From: Vulcanimicrobiota bacterium
GTDB lineage: Bacteria > Vulcanimicrobiota > Vulcanimicrobiia > Eremiobacterales > Eremiobacteraceae
Reading direction: 5' to 3'
DNA: 36,568 bases
NCBI GenBank assembly: GCA_014304875.1
Contig: JACRUD010000206.1
Location: 1 to 36,568 of the forward strand
Below, piece after piece: positions 9,601-16,962 of the stretch (positions are counted from its first letter, which is position 1; each line of letters opens with the position of its first letter). A program made the translations under genes and the position numbers. The notes under the pieces are model-generated. The model saw only the letters and a list, made by a program, of their open reading frames with translations. It was not told where the DNA came from and did not search any database.

Positions 9601-9871
9601 GAAACGTCGCCACCAACGGCTGTTCGACTTGCGGGCCCAAGCGGTTGACGAGCCGGCGCTGCAGCTCGCCGGCAGCCTTTTTGCCGAAGGTGAGCAGCAA
9701 GATTTGGGAAGGCGTGAGTTTGCCGGCGTCACAAATCGCCGCGACGCGCTCGACGATCGTAAACGTCTTTCCGGTCCCTGCGCCTGCATCGACGATTGCG
9801 GGGACCGGGTGGTCATGAGCGACGGCGGCTCGCTGCTCCTCGGAAAGGCTCACGGGGCGGTCCTGGATCAC
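6611..9871 (-). CDS. UvrD/Rep-family helicase with C-terminal PD-(D/E)XK nuclease (AdnAB-like subunit)
   Basis: The 1086-residue protein has a complete superfamily 1A motor. It shows Walker A AGAGTGKT (about 29-36), VDEFQDTDPRQ (motif II), RQSIYGFRGADPRNF (motif III), SVMTIHAAKGLEWPIVFIVD (motif V) and LYYVAVTRARDELF (motif VI). The C-terminus holds a RecB-type nuclease: VSGYIDLMA, VVDFKTGEW and LQFGLYADG. A Cys before it (FERCARQ) and three after it (CRTCPYRAAPC) look like a 4Fe-4S set. I chose the GTG at 9871 because it overlaps the TGA of the upstream helicase gene (GTGA); the frame itself extends further. The product should work with that partner in resecting double-strand breaks for recombination. 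Confidence 0.88.
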   Translation of the reverse strand: MIQDRPVSLSEEQRAAVAHDHPVPAIVDAGAGTGKTFTIVERVAAICDAGKLTPSQILLLTFGKKAAGELQRRLVNRLGPQVEQPLVATFHAFALGVLRQYAYDLTISPDLNLINEVDARLEFALAFGELERGDLPEDASNYCLRFPLRDEVRESLFLIVQKLKDTGIGIEAFRRRALGAADDFARVPYRELVQENKRGLRPGAKVSDAEFDAQIKAERARVEAACALFRRFDERLALRGALTYADLLLLAENALRERPTIAHDLRRRFKHCIVDEFQDTDPRQDSLLEAIFGGFAGVMAVGDPRQSIYGFRGADPRNFEVFRKSDRCADYALSENRRSRQEILDLGHHLISPHSGDASPLRAARGSAQTQVVHVSAGFARPGSPPPNAEESRKREGSAVARRIAWMLQSGRSVEESGRRVALGPRHIAILSRNKTKIQPYTDALIEFGIPYRLFGGVGFYDAPEVIDALSWMKLLADPFDSIPLARAAASPGIGISDATLSELNPVPAAGQPRGAEDADIFARRLLVDPLADGLNPQGGERIERLRKALEALENYAGAPVGLAYEAILERSGLARSAASSGARDAAQALANLRKLGSLARTFGLRNPGARPADFVGYIYALEQSMEDDREADPPSADALSVMTIHAAKGLEWPIVFIVDVWPRGQHDKLPVRVDDRTGALIVSEGGDGVRPFHTHALQEDADSRGHTLPRKDRAKDDSREREERRLYYVAVTRARDELFISGKRGQPSKSFPGGKPDDFLADAIAWMENRGWPLDEPLPPLTGALNGEAARQLPLALAAVDSEPSHTDAGSEIAEFEARPEGVAARLPRAPAKFRVPTLSFSLLTRFERCARQVNYELALGLPPLAPGTSRQVEDDQIMPDILPLSLGGYGRLVHRSLELWLRRTIDRACEPLSDARAIVERAAADLSEHVARPDAERANAAVCSAAAALCRWRPLHVEAPFVLDYGGIAVSGYIDLMATDPDGRLTVVDFKTGEWPVEDYRLQFGLYADGARRAYKIAAQNHLVGRVGDGPFAFEAVEPLDAAQVEARVRAATSGIESGDVTPRPGAWCRTCPYRAAPCMDYAS

Positions 9872-12867
9872 GCGAGCACCGTGCCGATGCCGGTGCAGAC
9901 CTTTGTGAAGCCGCAATACTTGCAATTGTCGGGATCTTCGGTCGTCGGAAACGCGGTCATTTCGCCGCCGGCGAGGCGGCGCACCATCTCGGCCGCCACC
10001 TGGGAAAGAACGGCGTTTATCTCGATACGCGCAAGCGACGTTTCGGGCGAGGCGGTCGCGGTCGGCTCCTCCGTCAAATCGATGCGATCGATAGCGGTTG
10101 GGAAATCGTCGCCGGTCTCGCTGCCCTTTTTCTCGCCCGCTAAATAGACGTAGTCCAGAAGTCTGACCTTCTCGCCAGTCAACTCTTCGACTCCGGGCAC
10201 GTACAGTATGGTCTGCAGACTCACCCCGCGCTCCGAATCGCCGAACAAGGCCGAACCTGCGGACCGCGCGTCCAACAGCGTGCGTACCGTCTCCGCGCTT
10301 GGCTTAGTCTTAAATTTGCCGCCCTTGTAGTCGCGAATGGCTATGCCCCCGCTGCTCAACCGGTCGATCCGGTCCACCCTCCCCGAGACGCGCACCCCGC
10401 CTAGATCTGAGGTTATGCGCTGCTCGCAGTGCAGCACTTGAAATGGGCGCTCCATCGCCTCGTGGGCCAAGGCGCGAGCATAATGCCCGAGCTGCCGCTG
10501 AAGCCGCGCCGTTTCGTAACGGAACATGCCGGAGTCTTCGGCTAGGCCTATCTCCGCGGCGCTCTCGCGGACGGCCTCGAGCGCGAGCTCGTGCAGAGCG
10601 CTCGCATAACGCCCGATCGTCGCCACGCTGGCGCTGACGGCCGAGAAGTCGCGCTCGGCTTCGTGGAATCGCTGCAGCGCCGTATGCACCACCTTGCCAA
10701 GCCGCATTGCGTCGGTCTGTCGAGCGCCGACCCCGAGCACACGCGCGTAAAAATATTCGCGCGGACAGACCAAGAAGGTGTTGACATCGGTCGGAGACAG
10801 GGTCAGCAGCTGCCGGACGATCGGGCGCCTGGGCTCCGGCGCCTCAGCCGGATCGCTGAGGCGGGCCGTCGGAGCTTCGCTCCAACGCTCCGACGGCGCG
10901 GCGTCGTCGACCTCGCCGATCGCTTGGCAGAAGCGCGAGGTGACCGTGTCGACGCCATCGTCGTCTACCCGAGCGGCGGTCGCTAAAACGTCCCGCCGGG
11001 CGCGCGTCAACGCGACGTACCACAGCGAGGCTTCTTCGCGCAACGAGTCGTCAGGGCGCTGCACCTCGGGCAGCCGCTGGGCGATGAGCTCCTCCCAGAC
11101 GTTTGGCCGCGAACGCATCGGCAACACGCCCTCGACGCACTGCGGAATGACGACGAAGTCAAACTCGAGCCCCTTGGCAGCATGGATCGACATGACGGCA
11201 ACGCCATCTGTTTGCGGTCCTGAGGTTTGCGTCGGGTCTGCGATCAATGAGACGATCTCGTCGATGCGCTCCAAGAAGACGGCAATCGTGACCGGCGGTT
11301 CACCCAAGGCTCGCCTCACGCTCGTGATGTCTTCCGCGGCTTGGAGCAACGCCGACAGACGTGCCGGCGAAGCCAGCGGATCGAAGCCGGGCACGACCCG
11401 TCCGGTGCGAATGGGCTCCAGCAAATCAAGCTCGCGCGCGACGGCGCGCACGACGTGGGCGCATTCGTCCAAAGAGGCGTGCGCGCGTGCGATCCGGTCC
11501 CACGCGGCATCGTAGTCACGCAAAGACATGCGCCCGCGCGGCGCCTTGGCTCTCACGGAAAGCGGGTTGAAGCCCACGACGGGGTTCGTCATCAACGCGC
11601 GCTTGAGACGCTCATCGTCTTGCTGCAGCAGCAGGGCCAACGCGCGCAGCACCGCATCGATCAAACTGTCGTCGTGAAAGTTATCCGTCGGACGGGCCGC
11701 GACCAGTATCCCGTGCGTCTCCAACGCCTGGGCTATCAGACTCTGATACGGGGCGTTGGAACGCAGTAAGACGGCGATAGAGTCGCCCGGAGCCTTTTGC
11801 CGGCGTTCTTGCACGGCTTTGCAGATATACTCGATCTCGTCGTCGGTCATCGTCGCTTTGACCAAGCGGACACTGCCTTCGATCACGGTATCTTCGGCTT
11901 TGGTGAGCGAGTTCTTGGACAAGAGCGGGGTCTCGTTGGCGACATCGAGAATCGCTTGAGCCGACCTTCGGTTGAGCGTCAAATCGAGGTCGCTGCAGTC
12001 GAACCGTCGCTGCGCCGTCTCGATGTTGTGCGGTGAAGCGCCGCGGAAGCGATAGATCGACTGGTTGATATCGCCAACGAAGCACAGCTGCGGCGCGGGC
12101 GGGCGGGTCCGCGGATGCGAGCCGGCTAAGATCTCCAAGAGCCGCAGCTGCATGCCGTCACTGTCTTGAAACTCGTCGACCAGAATGTGCTCGAAAGGTC
12201 CGCGCGCCGCAAGCCAGCGCGATCCCGCACTGGCCGGATCTTCCAGCGCGCCGACTGCGTCGCTGACGAGATCGCGGAAATCGGACAGGCCCAAGGCAGT
12301 GCGCTGTCGTTCCATGCCCGCATAAAGCGCCGCCAAGTCCGCGAGACGCCCGTGCGGGGCGGCGGCGGCCAGCGTCTGCGCGCTGACGCCCTGCCCTTTG
12401 AGCTGTGCGATGGCGTTGAGTGCGTCGACCGCGAACGCGGCGCTGTGCGCGACTTCCGGGCCGATGGTCGACAGCTTGACGTCGGCGAGCACCCGTTGCC
12501 ATAACGCGCGTTCTTTGACCGGGGTCAATAGCTGACGCTGCGAATAGCGGCCCCCGTCGCCGTCGAGCAGGCGCGCGCAAAAACTATGGAAAGTCTTGAC
12601 GAAAAGTTCCGGCGCCCCCAGCCCTTCTGACCGACGCTCGCGCAAGCGCTGCAAAATCCGGTCGCGCATCGCGTCGGCGGCACGCCGCGAGAAAGTGAGC
12701 ACCAGGATGTCGCTGGGGCTGACCCCGTCGTCGACGACGATCGACGCAAATCGCCGCGCCAGCGTCTCGGTCTTGCCAGTTCCCGGTCCCGCGAACACGA
12801 GCACGTGGCTGCCCCGATGTTCGATGACGCGCAGCTGTTCCGGCGTGGGTGCAAAACTGCTTAGCAC
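9868..12867 (-). CDS. UvrD/Rep-family helicase with C-terminal PD-(D/E)XK nuclease (second AdnAB-like subunit)
   Basis: This 999-residue protein repeats the architecture of its downstream partner but is not a close copy. It has Walker A GPGTGKT (27-33), ILVDEFQDSDGMQ, INQSIYRFRGASPHNI, MSIHAAKGLEFDFVVIP and LWYVALTRARRDV. The nuclease domain shows VSGRVDRID, IAIRDYKGGK and LQTILYVPG. Its Fe-S cysteine set is FLVCPREY plus CKYCGFTKVC. Because both partners keep an intact ATPase and an intact nuclease, the pair resembles mycobacterial AdnA/AdnB. AddAB and RecBCD differ, since there one partner lacks an active motor or nuclease. Translation starts at GTG 12867. It is the first gene of a two-gene operon with four bases of overlap. 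Confidence 0.88.
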   Translation of the reverse strand: MLSSFAPTPEQLRVIEHRGSHVLVFAGPGTGKTETLARRFASIVVDDGVSPSDILVLTFSRRAADAMRDRILQRLRERRSEGLGAPELFVKTFHSFCARLLDGDGGRYSQRQLLTPVKERALWQRVLADVKLSTIGPEVAHSAAFAVDALNAIAQLKGQGVSAQTLAAAAPHGRLADLAALYAGMERQRTALGLSDFRDLVSDAVGALEDPASAGSRWLAARGPFEHILVDEFQDSDGMQLRLLEILAGSHPRTRPPAPQLCFVGDINQSIYRFRGASPHNIETAQRRFDCSDLDLTLNRRSAQAILDVANETPLLSKNSLTKAEDTVIEGSVRLVKATMTDDEIEYICKAVQERRQKAPGDSIAVLLRSNAPYQSLIAQALETHGILVAARPTDNFHDDSLIDAVLRALALLLQQDDERLKRALMTNPVVGFNPLSVRAKAPRGRMSLRDYDAAWDRIARAHASLDECAHVVRAVARELDLLEPIRTGRVVPGFDPLASPARLSALLQAAEDITSVRRALGEPPVTIAVFLERIDEIVSLIADPTQTSGPQTDGVAVMSIHAAKGLEFDFVVIPQCVEGVLPMRSRPNVWEELIAQRLPEVQRPDDSLREEASLWYVALTRARRDVLATAARVDDDGVDTVTSRFCQAIGEVDDAAPSERWSEAPTARLSDPAEAPEPRRPIVRQLLTLSPTDVNTFLVCPREYFYARVLGVGARQTDAMRLGKVVHTALQRFHEAERDFSAVSASVATIGRYASALHELALEAVRESAAEIGLAEDSGMFRYETARLQRQLGHYARALAHEAMERPFQVLHCEQRITSDLGGVRVSGRVDRIDRLSSGGIAIRDYKGGKFKTKPSAETVRTLLDARSAGSALFGDSERGVSLQTILYVPGVEELTGEKVRLLDYVYLAGEKKGSETGDDFPTAIDRIDLTEEPTATASPETSLARIEINAVLSQVAAEMVRRLAGGEMTAFPTTEDPDNCKYCGFTKVCTGIGTVLA

Positions 12868-12961
12868 CCGTCGGGTTTCGAGGAGCGCGGGATTTTACTT
12901 GCCGGCGCACGTATTGGGTGAAATACGTCTTTCGCTCTTGGGACCGGTCGAGGTGAGCGCC

Positions 12962-13597
12962 ATGCGTCGGGATCATACGGCAGGTTTCATCGCGGCGATC
13001 GTTTGTCTGACGTCCTTGTTCGGTCCGTCAGTTCGGGGCGCGGGGACGGCGAAGCCGAACGATACGGAAGCGACCTTTATCGCGGGCATTCAACAGAAGA
13101 TGCTGGAGAAATATCCGACCGCGTCCAGTGCGGTTCGCGGCGGCTACTTCGCCATGACGGGCATCGGCGATGACAATACCGCGGTGTACTTCAACGGCAG
13201 GTTTGTTGGAGTCGACGCGAACCACCCGAATTTCCTATGGTACGACCGCCACGGGAAACTCGTCGGTTTGGACTACGAGTATCCGGTGCGTTCCAGTCCC
13301 CGGCCCCCCGGGCGTAAGGTTTTTCCCGTGCTGCAGAGTCGCTGGACGGTGGTCGACGCCCACGCCCACTTCGCCTATCGAGTCGGGCACGGACCGCTGC
13401 AGATGCACGGTGCCCGCGTGCGGCCTAACCTTGTCGCGCCCGCGATCACGGCCTCGGATTTACGGGCCGATAAACTGTTGCCTCGCGGAGCCACGCTGGC
13501 ATGGGCGTACTACCATCCTAAATGCTGGGACCTGGGTTTCTGGCTCGTGCCCAATCCTAATGGTGCTTTCGCGGAGCGCAACCCGGTCGTGCGCTGA
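12962..13597 (+). CDS. Secreted protein of unknown function
   Basis: The open frame runs further upstream, but that part is antisense to the helicase gene and has shadow-like composition. The ATG at 12962 is preceded by gaggtga and starts a good signal peptide (MRRDH, then a hydrophobic stretch to about residue 25, cleavage near VRGAG). The mature part, about 185 residues, has several aromatic runs (NFLWYDRHGK, WTVVDAHAHFAYRVGHG, WAYYHPKCWDLGFW) and no motif I can assign. It is transcribed away from the helicase operon, with 94 bases between the start codons. Its last 138 bases overlap the 3' end of the convergent M48-RDD gene. Confidence 0.7.
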   Translation: MRRDHTAGFIAAIVCLTSLFGPSVRGAGTAKPNDTEATFIAGIQQKMLEKYPTASSAVRGGYFAMTGIGDDNTAVYFNGRFVGVDANHPNFLWYDRHGKLVGLDYEYPVRSSPRPPGRKVFPVLQSRWTVVDAHAHFAYRVGHGPLQMHGARVRPNLVAPAITASDLRADKLLPRGATLAWAYYHPKCWDLGFWLVPNPNGAFAERNPVVR

Positions 13598-14935
13598 GGT
13601 GCTCGCCTGCTCGGCGCCCTGCACCACGCGCGTACCCGAGAGCCAGTCGTAGATCGGCATGCGAAAGAAGACCGAAGCGAGCAGAGGCACGACGCTGAGC
13701 GCCGACAGGGTGGCGAGCGTATAGCGGACGGCGGCACGCACGCCGTTGACCCGGCCGAATCGACTGGTCAGGACCCGTAATCCGACGATCATCATGCCCA
13801 AGGTGCGCCCCGTGAGCGTGACTAGTATTGCGCTGTACACGGCAAGCACGACGAGCGTCCCAAACGTTACGTTGGCCATGCTCATAACCGTTGCGATATG
13901 AGCGCTCAACCAGCTCAAAGCCGGAACGGCCTTAAGGATCGACGCCATCCCGCGCACGTCGGCTGAGCTAACCGGCGCGTCGACGACGACGAGCTTACCA
14001 TGGGTGTTCACGCCTTCGACGATGACGTAATCGAGGAGCACCGCGGCCGCTCGCGCCACCCAGTTCGCCGGCCGCAGGGCGTTTGCCGCGCTGGCCGGCT
14101 CTCGGACAGGCTTTGAGAAATCTTGGCGGGCCGAAAAAAAGACCGGCTGCCAGTGCTCGTAAAGCGGGCTGTCGGCGAAGCGCTTCAGCTGCGCCACCCG
14201 CTGCGTCGCGTAAGGCGTTTGCCCGATCCACTCGCCCATGCGCAGGGCTGGATCATCTTCGACCGTGCGCCCTTGCTCTGCAAACGCATCGAGGTCGACT
14301 TGGCCGGCCACCGTGTGAAACGAGCTCACGACGATCGCCCGAGTTGCCCCATCCAGCGAGCCGCAGCACAAAAGCCCTATTCGGTCGCAGCTGTACTCGG
14401 TGCGGCGCAGATAGGCACCGAAGACCAGGCCGATCAGAGCGTTTTCACCGCCGGATGGACTGAAGATCGATTCGAGCCGCGTGTGACCGGCCGCGATGTG
14501 GCCCAATTCGCGGCCCACCAAGAACTCGAGTTCATCCTTGCGAAAATGCACGAGCCAGCGGCTTGAGACGATAAGCGAGTACGGGGGGCCCAAGCCAATA
14601 GCCCCGACCGGAACGTGGAGGTCGTCGCGCACGAACACGTGCGGCATGGGCATGTTCAACATGCGGGCGCAGGTCTCGACGACCGAGTAGACGTCTGGGA
14701 ACTGCTCGGCGCTGACCCGTATACTCGTGCCTAACAGCCGGCCGCGGGCGAGCGAGACGTAAACCATGGCCCCGACCGCGAGCAATGCGATCTCTTCTGC
14801 GGTCAGGGCCTCGTGAAGAAAAACGCCGACGATAGCTAGGCTCAAGGGCGCGAACAAAAAGCATAGCCACAGCCATCTTTGCTCGTTTTTCACGCGCAGC
14901 GAGAAAGGACCGGCGAAAAAACCCGCCGTTTTCAT
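13460..14935 (-). CDS. M48-like metallopeptidase domain fused to an RDD membrane domain, with an altered zinc motif
   Basis: The 491-residue membrane protein starts with two transmembrane segments (about 22-40 and 46-62). An M48-like domain follows, then an RDD-type membrane domain (about 290-440, ending YDWLSGTRVV). The peptidase signature reads LVGRELGHIAAGHTR where active M48 enzymes have HExxH: the first zinc His is Arg142, while Glu143, His146 and the downstream EYSCD (Glu180, Asp184) remain. This predicts loss or strong change of zinc binding. About 50 residues after the RDD domain lie over the convergent gene at 12962-13597 and look uncharacteristic. The ATG overlaps the stop of the topoisomerase gene (ATGA), so the two are translationally coupled. 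Confidence 0.8.
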   Translation of the reverse strand: MKTAGFFAGPFSLRVKNEQRWLWLCFLFAPLSLAIVGVFLHEALTAEEIALLAVGAMVYVSLARGRLLGTSIRVSAEQFPDVYSVVETCARMLNMPMPHVFVRDDLHVPVGAIGLGPPYSLIVSSRWLVHFRKDELEFLVGRELGHIAAGHTRLESIFSPSGGENALIGLVFGAYLRRTEYSCDRIGLLCCGSLDGATRAIVVSSFHTVAGQVDLDAFAEQGRTVEDDPALRMGEWIGQTPYATQRVAQLKRFADSPLYEHWQPVFFSARQDFSKPVREPASAANALRPANWVARAAAVLLDYVIVEGVNTHGKLVVVDAPVSSADVRGMASILKAVPALSWLSAHIATVMSMANVTFGTLVVLAVYSAILVTLTGRTLGMMIVGLRVLTSRFGRVNGVRAAVRYTLATLSALSVVPLLASVFFRMPIYDWLSGTRVVQGAEQASTSAHDRVALRESTIRIGHEPETQVPAFRMVVRPCQRGSARQQFIGP

Positions 14936-16002
14936 TCGCGATCGTCGCTTGCGGCTTGTTCCAAAAAGGCGGCGACCGCAGCTTCTTCAGGGTCCAACCC
15001 CGACTTCGTCGACCCTTTGGGCAGCGGATGCAGCGTTCGATGGAGGTACGCTTCCAACACCTTGGGATTGACGTAACACTTGCGGCAGATCGTCGGCGTG
15101 TTGCCCAATTCCCCGGCGACGTGTTTTACCACGGCCGTGATGTTCTTCTTTGCTTCGGTGTCCGACGAGAAGTGCTCGAAGTCGCGCAATCTCAGAGCGC
15201 AGAGAAAAGTGCCGGTCCAGGTGCGAAAGTCTTTGGCGGTAAAGTCTTCGCCCGCGACGCGACGAAGGTAGTCGTTGACATCGGCCGAGTCGACGGATTG
15301 CTGCTCGCCTTTGTCGTCTATATATTGGAACAACTGCTGACCCGGCAGGTCCTGACAGCGCTTGACTATGCGAGCCAGCCGCCGATCGGCTATGCCGATC
15401 TCGTGCTCTTTGCCGCTCTTGCCGCGAAAGCGAAAGCGTATCTTCGATCCGACGACGGCTACGTGCTCGTCTTTCAGGGTGGTAAGGCCAAAGGACTTGT
15501 TCTCTTTGGCATACTCGTCGTTGCCAACCCGGATGCGCGACGTCTGGAGCAGCTGCACGATCGCCGCCAGGACCTTGTCGCGCGGCAACCCCTGCACGGC
15601 GAGGTCCTTATCGACGTGTTGGCGGATGAGTGGCAGCACCTTGGCAAAGGACTTCATCCGTTCGTACTTGGTGTCGTCGCGAAACGCGCGCCACTTCGCG
15701 TGATAGCGATACTGCTTGCGCCGGCGGTCGTCACGCCCGGTGGCTTGCAGATGGCCGTTTGGGTCGGGGCAAATCCAGACATCCGAGTACGCGGGCGGAA
15801 TCGCAAGCGCCTTGATGCGGCGCAGTTCGGATTCTTCGCGGATTCGCTGACCGTCTGGAAGGATGTAGGCGAAGCTTTTGCCGGCAGGCTTGCGCCGGAT
15901 GCCGGGCCGGTCGTCGGACACGTAGCGCAGTCCCGCTGCTTTGGCCGCGGCGGCCGGTTCTGTGGGCAGATCGACCAACTTAGGCTTGGCGCGGGGTGGC
16001 AT
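14932..16002 (-). CDS. DNA topoisomerase IB (poxvirus-type)
   Basis: The 356-residue product matches the bacterial topoisomerase IB family, which relaxes supercoils through a 3'-phosphotyrosyl intermediate without ATP. Recognisable segments run in order: RYVSDDRPGIRRKPAGKSFAY, IPPAYSDVWICPDPNGHLQATG, DDRRRKQYRYHAKWRAFRD, SRIRVGNDEYAKENKSFGLT, KDFRTWTGT and finally NTPTICRKCYVNP with the nucleophilic Tyr. I chose the ATG at 16002. The frame stays open to 16113, but the extra 37 residues are basic, unlike the family, and would overlap the divergent gene. The downstream M48-RDD gene starts on its stop codon. It faces a secreted-protein gene with about 60 bases between the starts. Confidence 0.9.
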   Translation of the reverse strand: MPPRAKPKLVDLPTEPAAAAKAAGLRYVSDDRPGIRRKPAGKSFAYILPDGQRIREESELRRIKALAIPPAYSDVWICPDPNGHLQATGRDDRRRKQYRYHAKWRAFRDDTKYERMKSFAKVLPLIRQHVDKDLAVQGLPRDKVLAAIVQLLQTSRIRVGNDEYAKENKSFGLTTLKDEHVAVVGSKIRFRFRGKSGKEHEIGIADRRLARIVKRCQDLPGQQLFQYIDDKGEQQSVDSADVNDYLRRVAGEDFTAKDFRTWTGTFLCALRLRDFEHFSSDTEAKKNITAVVKHVAGELGNTPTICRKCYVNPKVLEAYLHRTLHPLPKGSTKSGLDPEEAAVAAFLEQAASDDRE

Positions 16003-16064
16003 GCGCGCCGCTTCGCCGTCCAGGCGGAGACAACCGCTACGCCCGAAGAATACGTTACGCACAC

Positions 16065-16883
16065 GTGATACGATTTTGCGCCGTCGTCCTGGCCGCCGCT
16101 GCTCTGTTGGCAAGCGCTCCGCCGGGCGTTCCCAGCGCCGATTCTATTTTCTTGCGGGCCGCGCAGACGGCGCGAGCCAATCCCTACCCACCCTACCTGA
16201 CCTACGTGATGCACGAAGTCTTCGTGCACCACGGGAAACGTGTCGATTACGATTATCGCGTCTGGTATCGCGGCAACGACGGCAAGGCGCTCATGCAAAA
16301 CCTCGGACGCAGCCGCCGCGGTGGGTCGGAAACGTTTTTCGGCTATCCGTTCCCCTTCTCACCCGACGTGAATTTTCTGCTCAACGCCACTCCCGAGCCA
16401 GCTTCCCCCCCGCCGCCTCCGGTGGGCTCTCCCGTTCCGACTGCATCCGGAGCCAAATCCCCGCACTTGCTTGACGTGGAAGCCGTCGTGAGCAATCGTA
16501 ACTACGATGTATCTTTGGCAGGCGTGGAAGACTATGCGGGTCACCCCGTCTACCACCTGACGTTGCGCGCGATCCGCGACGAACGCGCGCATCCGCTCAA
16601 GAACGTGTGGGTGGACCGAAGCACGTTTCAAGTCTGGAAAGCGCAGGCAGGCGCGTCTGGAAACAAAGGGCCGGCGGCCGGGTTCATCAGCGGCCAGGCT
16701 GAGTTCGGGCCCGTTGGCCCGTATTGGCTCGTTCGGCTGGCGTCGGGGGACGGGCAGCTCAGGTTCGGTTTTCTTTCGGACAGCGGCCATTACGAATACG
16801 TGTTTTCCGATCTCGGTTTCCCGCCATCGCTTCCGGACTGGTACTTCGACTCGAAGCAATTCGCTCGCCACGCAGGACGGTAG
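16065..16883 (+). CDS. Secreted protein of unknown function, possibly LolA/LppX-like
   Basis: GTG 16065 starts a clean signal peptide (MIRFCAVVLAAAALLASAPPG); an ATG 69 bases earlier is in frame but lies inside the topoisomerase start region. The 272-residue protein has YLTYVMHEVFVHHGKRVDYDYRVWYRG near the N-terminus, a proline-rich linker (PASPPPPPVGSPVP) in the middle and, after it, GHPVYHLTLRAIRD and KNVWVDRSTFQVWKA. That last pattern, in which a strand is followed by 'wvD..tf.v.k', is typical of periplasmic LolA-like beta-barrels, so a lipid- or lipoprotein-binding role is possible. This is a weak structural resemblance, not a confirmed family match. Confidence 0.68.
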   Translation: MIRFCAVVLAAAALLASAPPGVPSADSIFLRAAQTARANPYPPYLTYVMHEVFVHHGKRVDYDYRVWYRGNDGKALMQNLGRSRRGGSETFFGYPFPFSPDVNFLLNATPEPASPPPPPVGSPVPTASGAKSPHLLDVEAVVSNRNYDVSLAGVEDYAGHPVYHLTLRAIRDERAHPLKNVWVDRSTFQVWKAQAGASGNKGPAAGFISGQAEFGPVGPYWLVRLASGDGQLRFGFLSDSGHYEYVFSDLGFPPSLPDWYFDSKQFARHAGR

Positions 16884-16962
16884 CGAGCGTCGGCAACCGC
16901 CGTTGGTTCGGCCACGAGCGCCGCGCGCAGGCAGGAACCGCCGCGAGCGTCAATTCGCCTGC

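Noticed and set aside
14956-16068. 370-codon frame on the plus strand
   Set aside because: It lies antisense to the topoisomerase IB gene, which is recognisable along its length.
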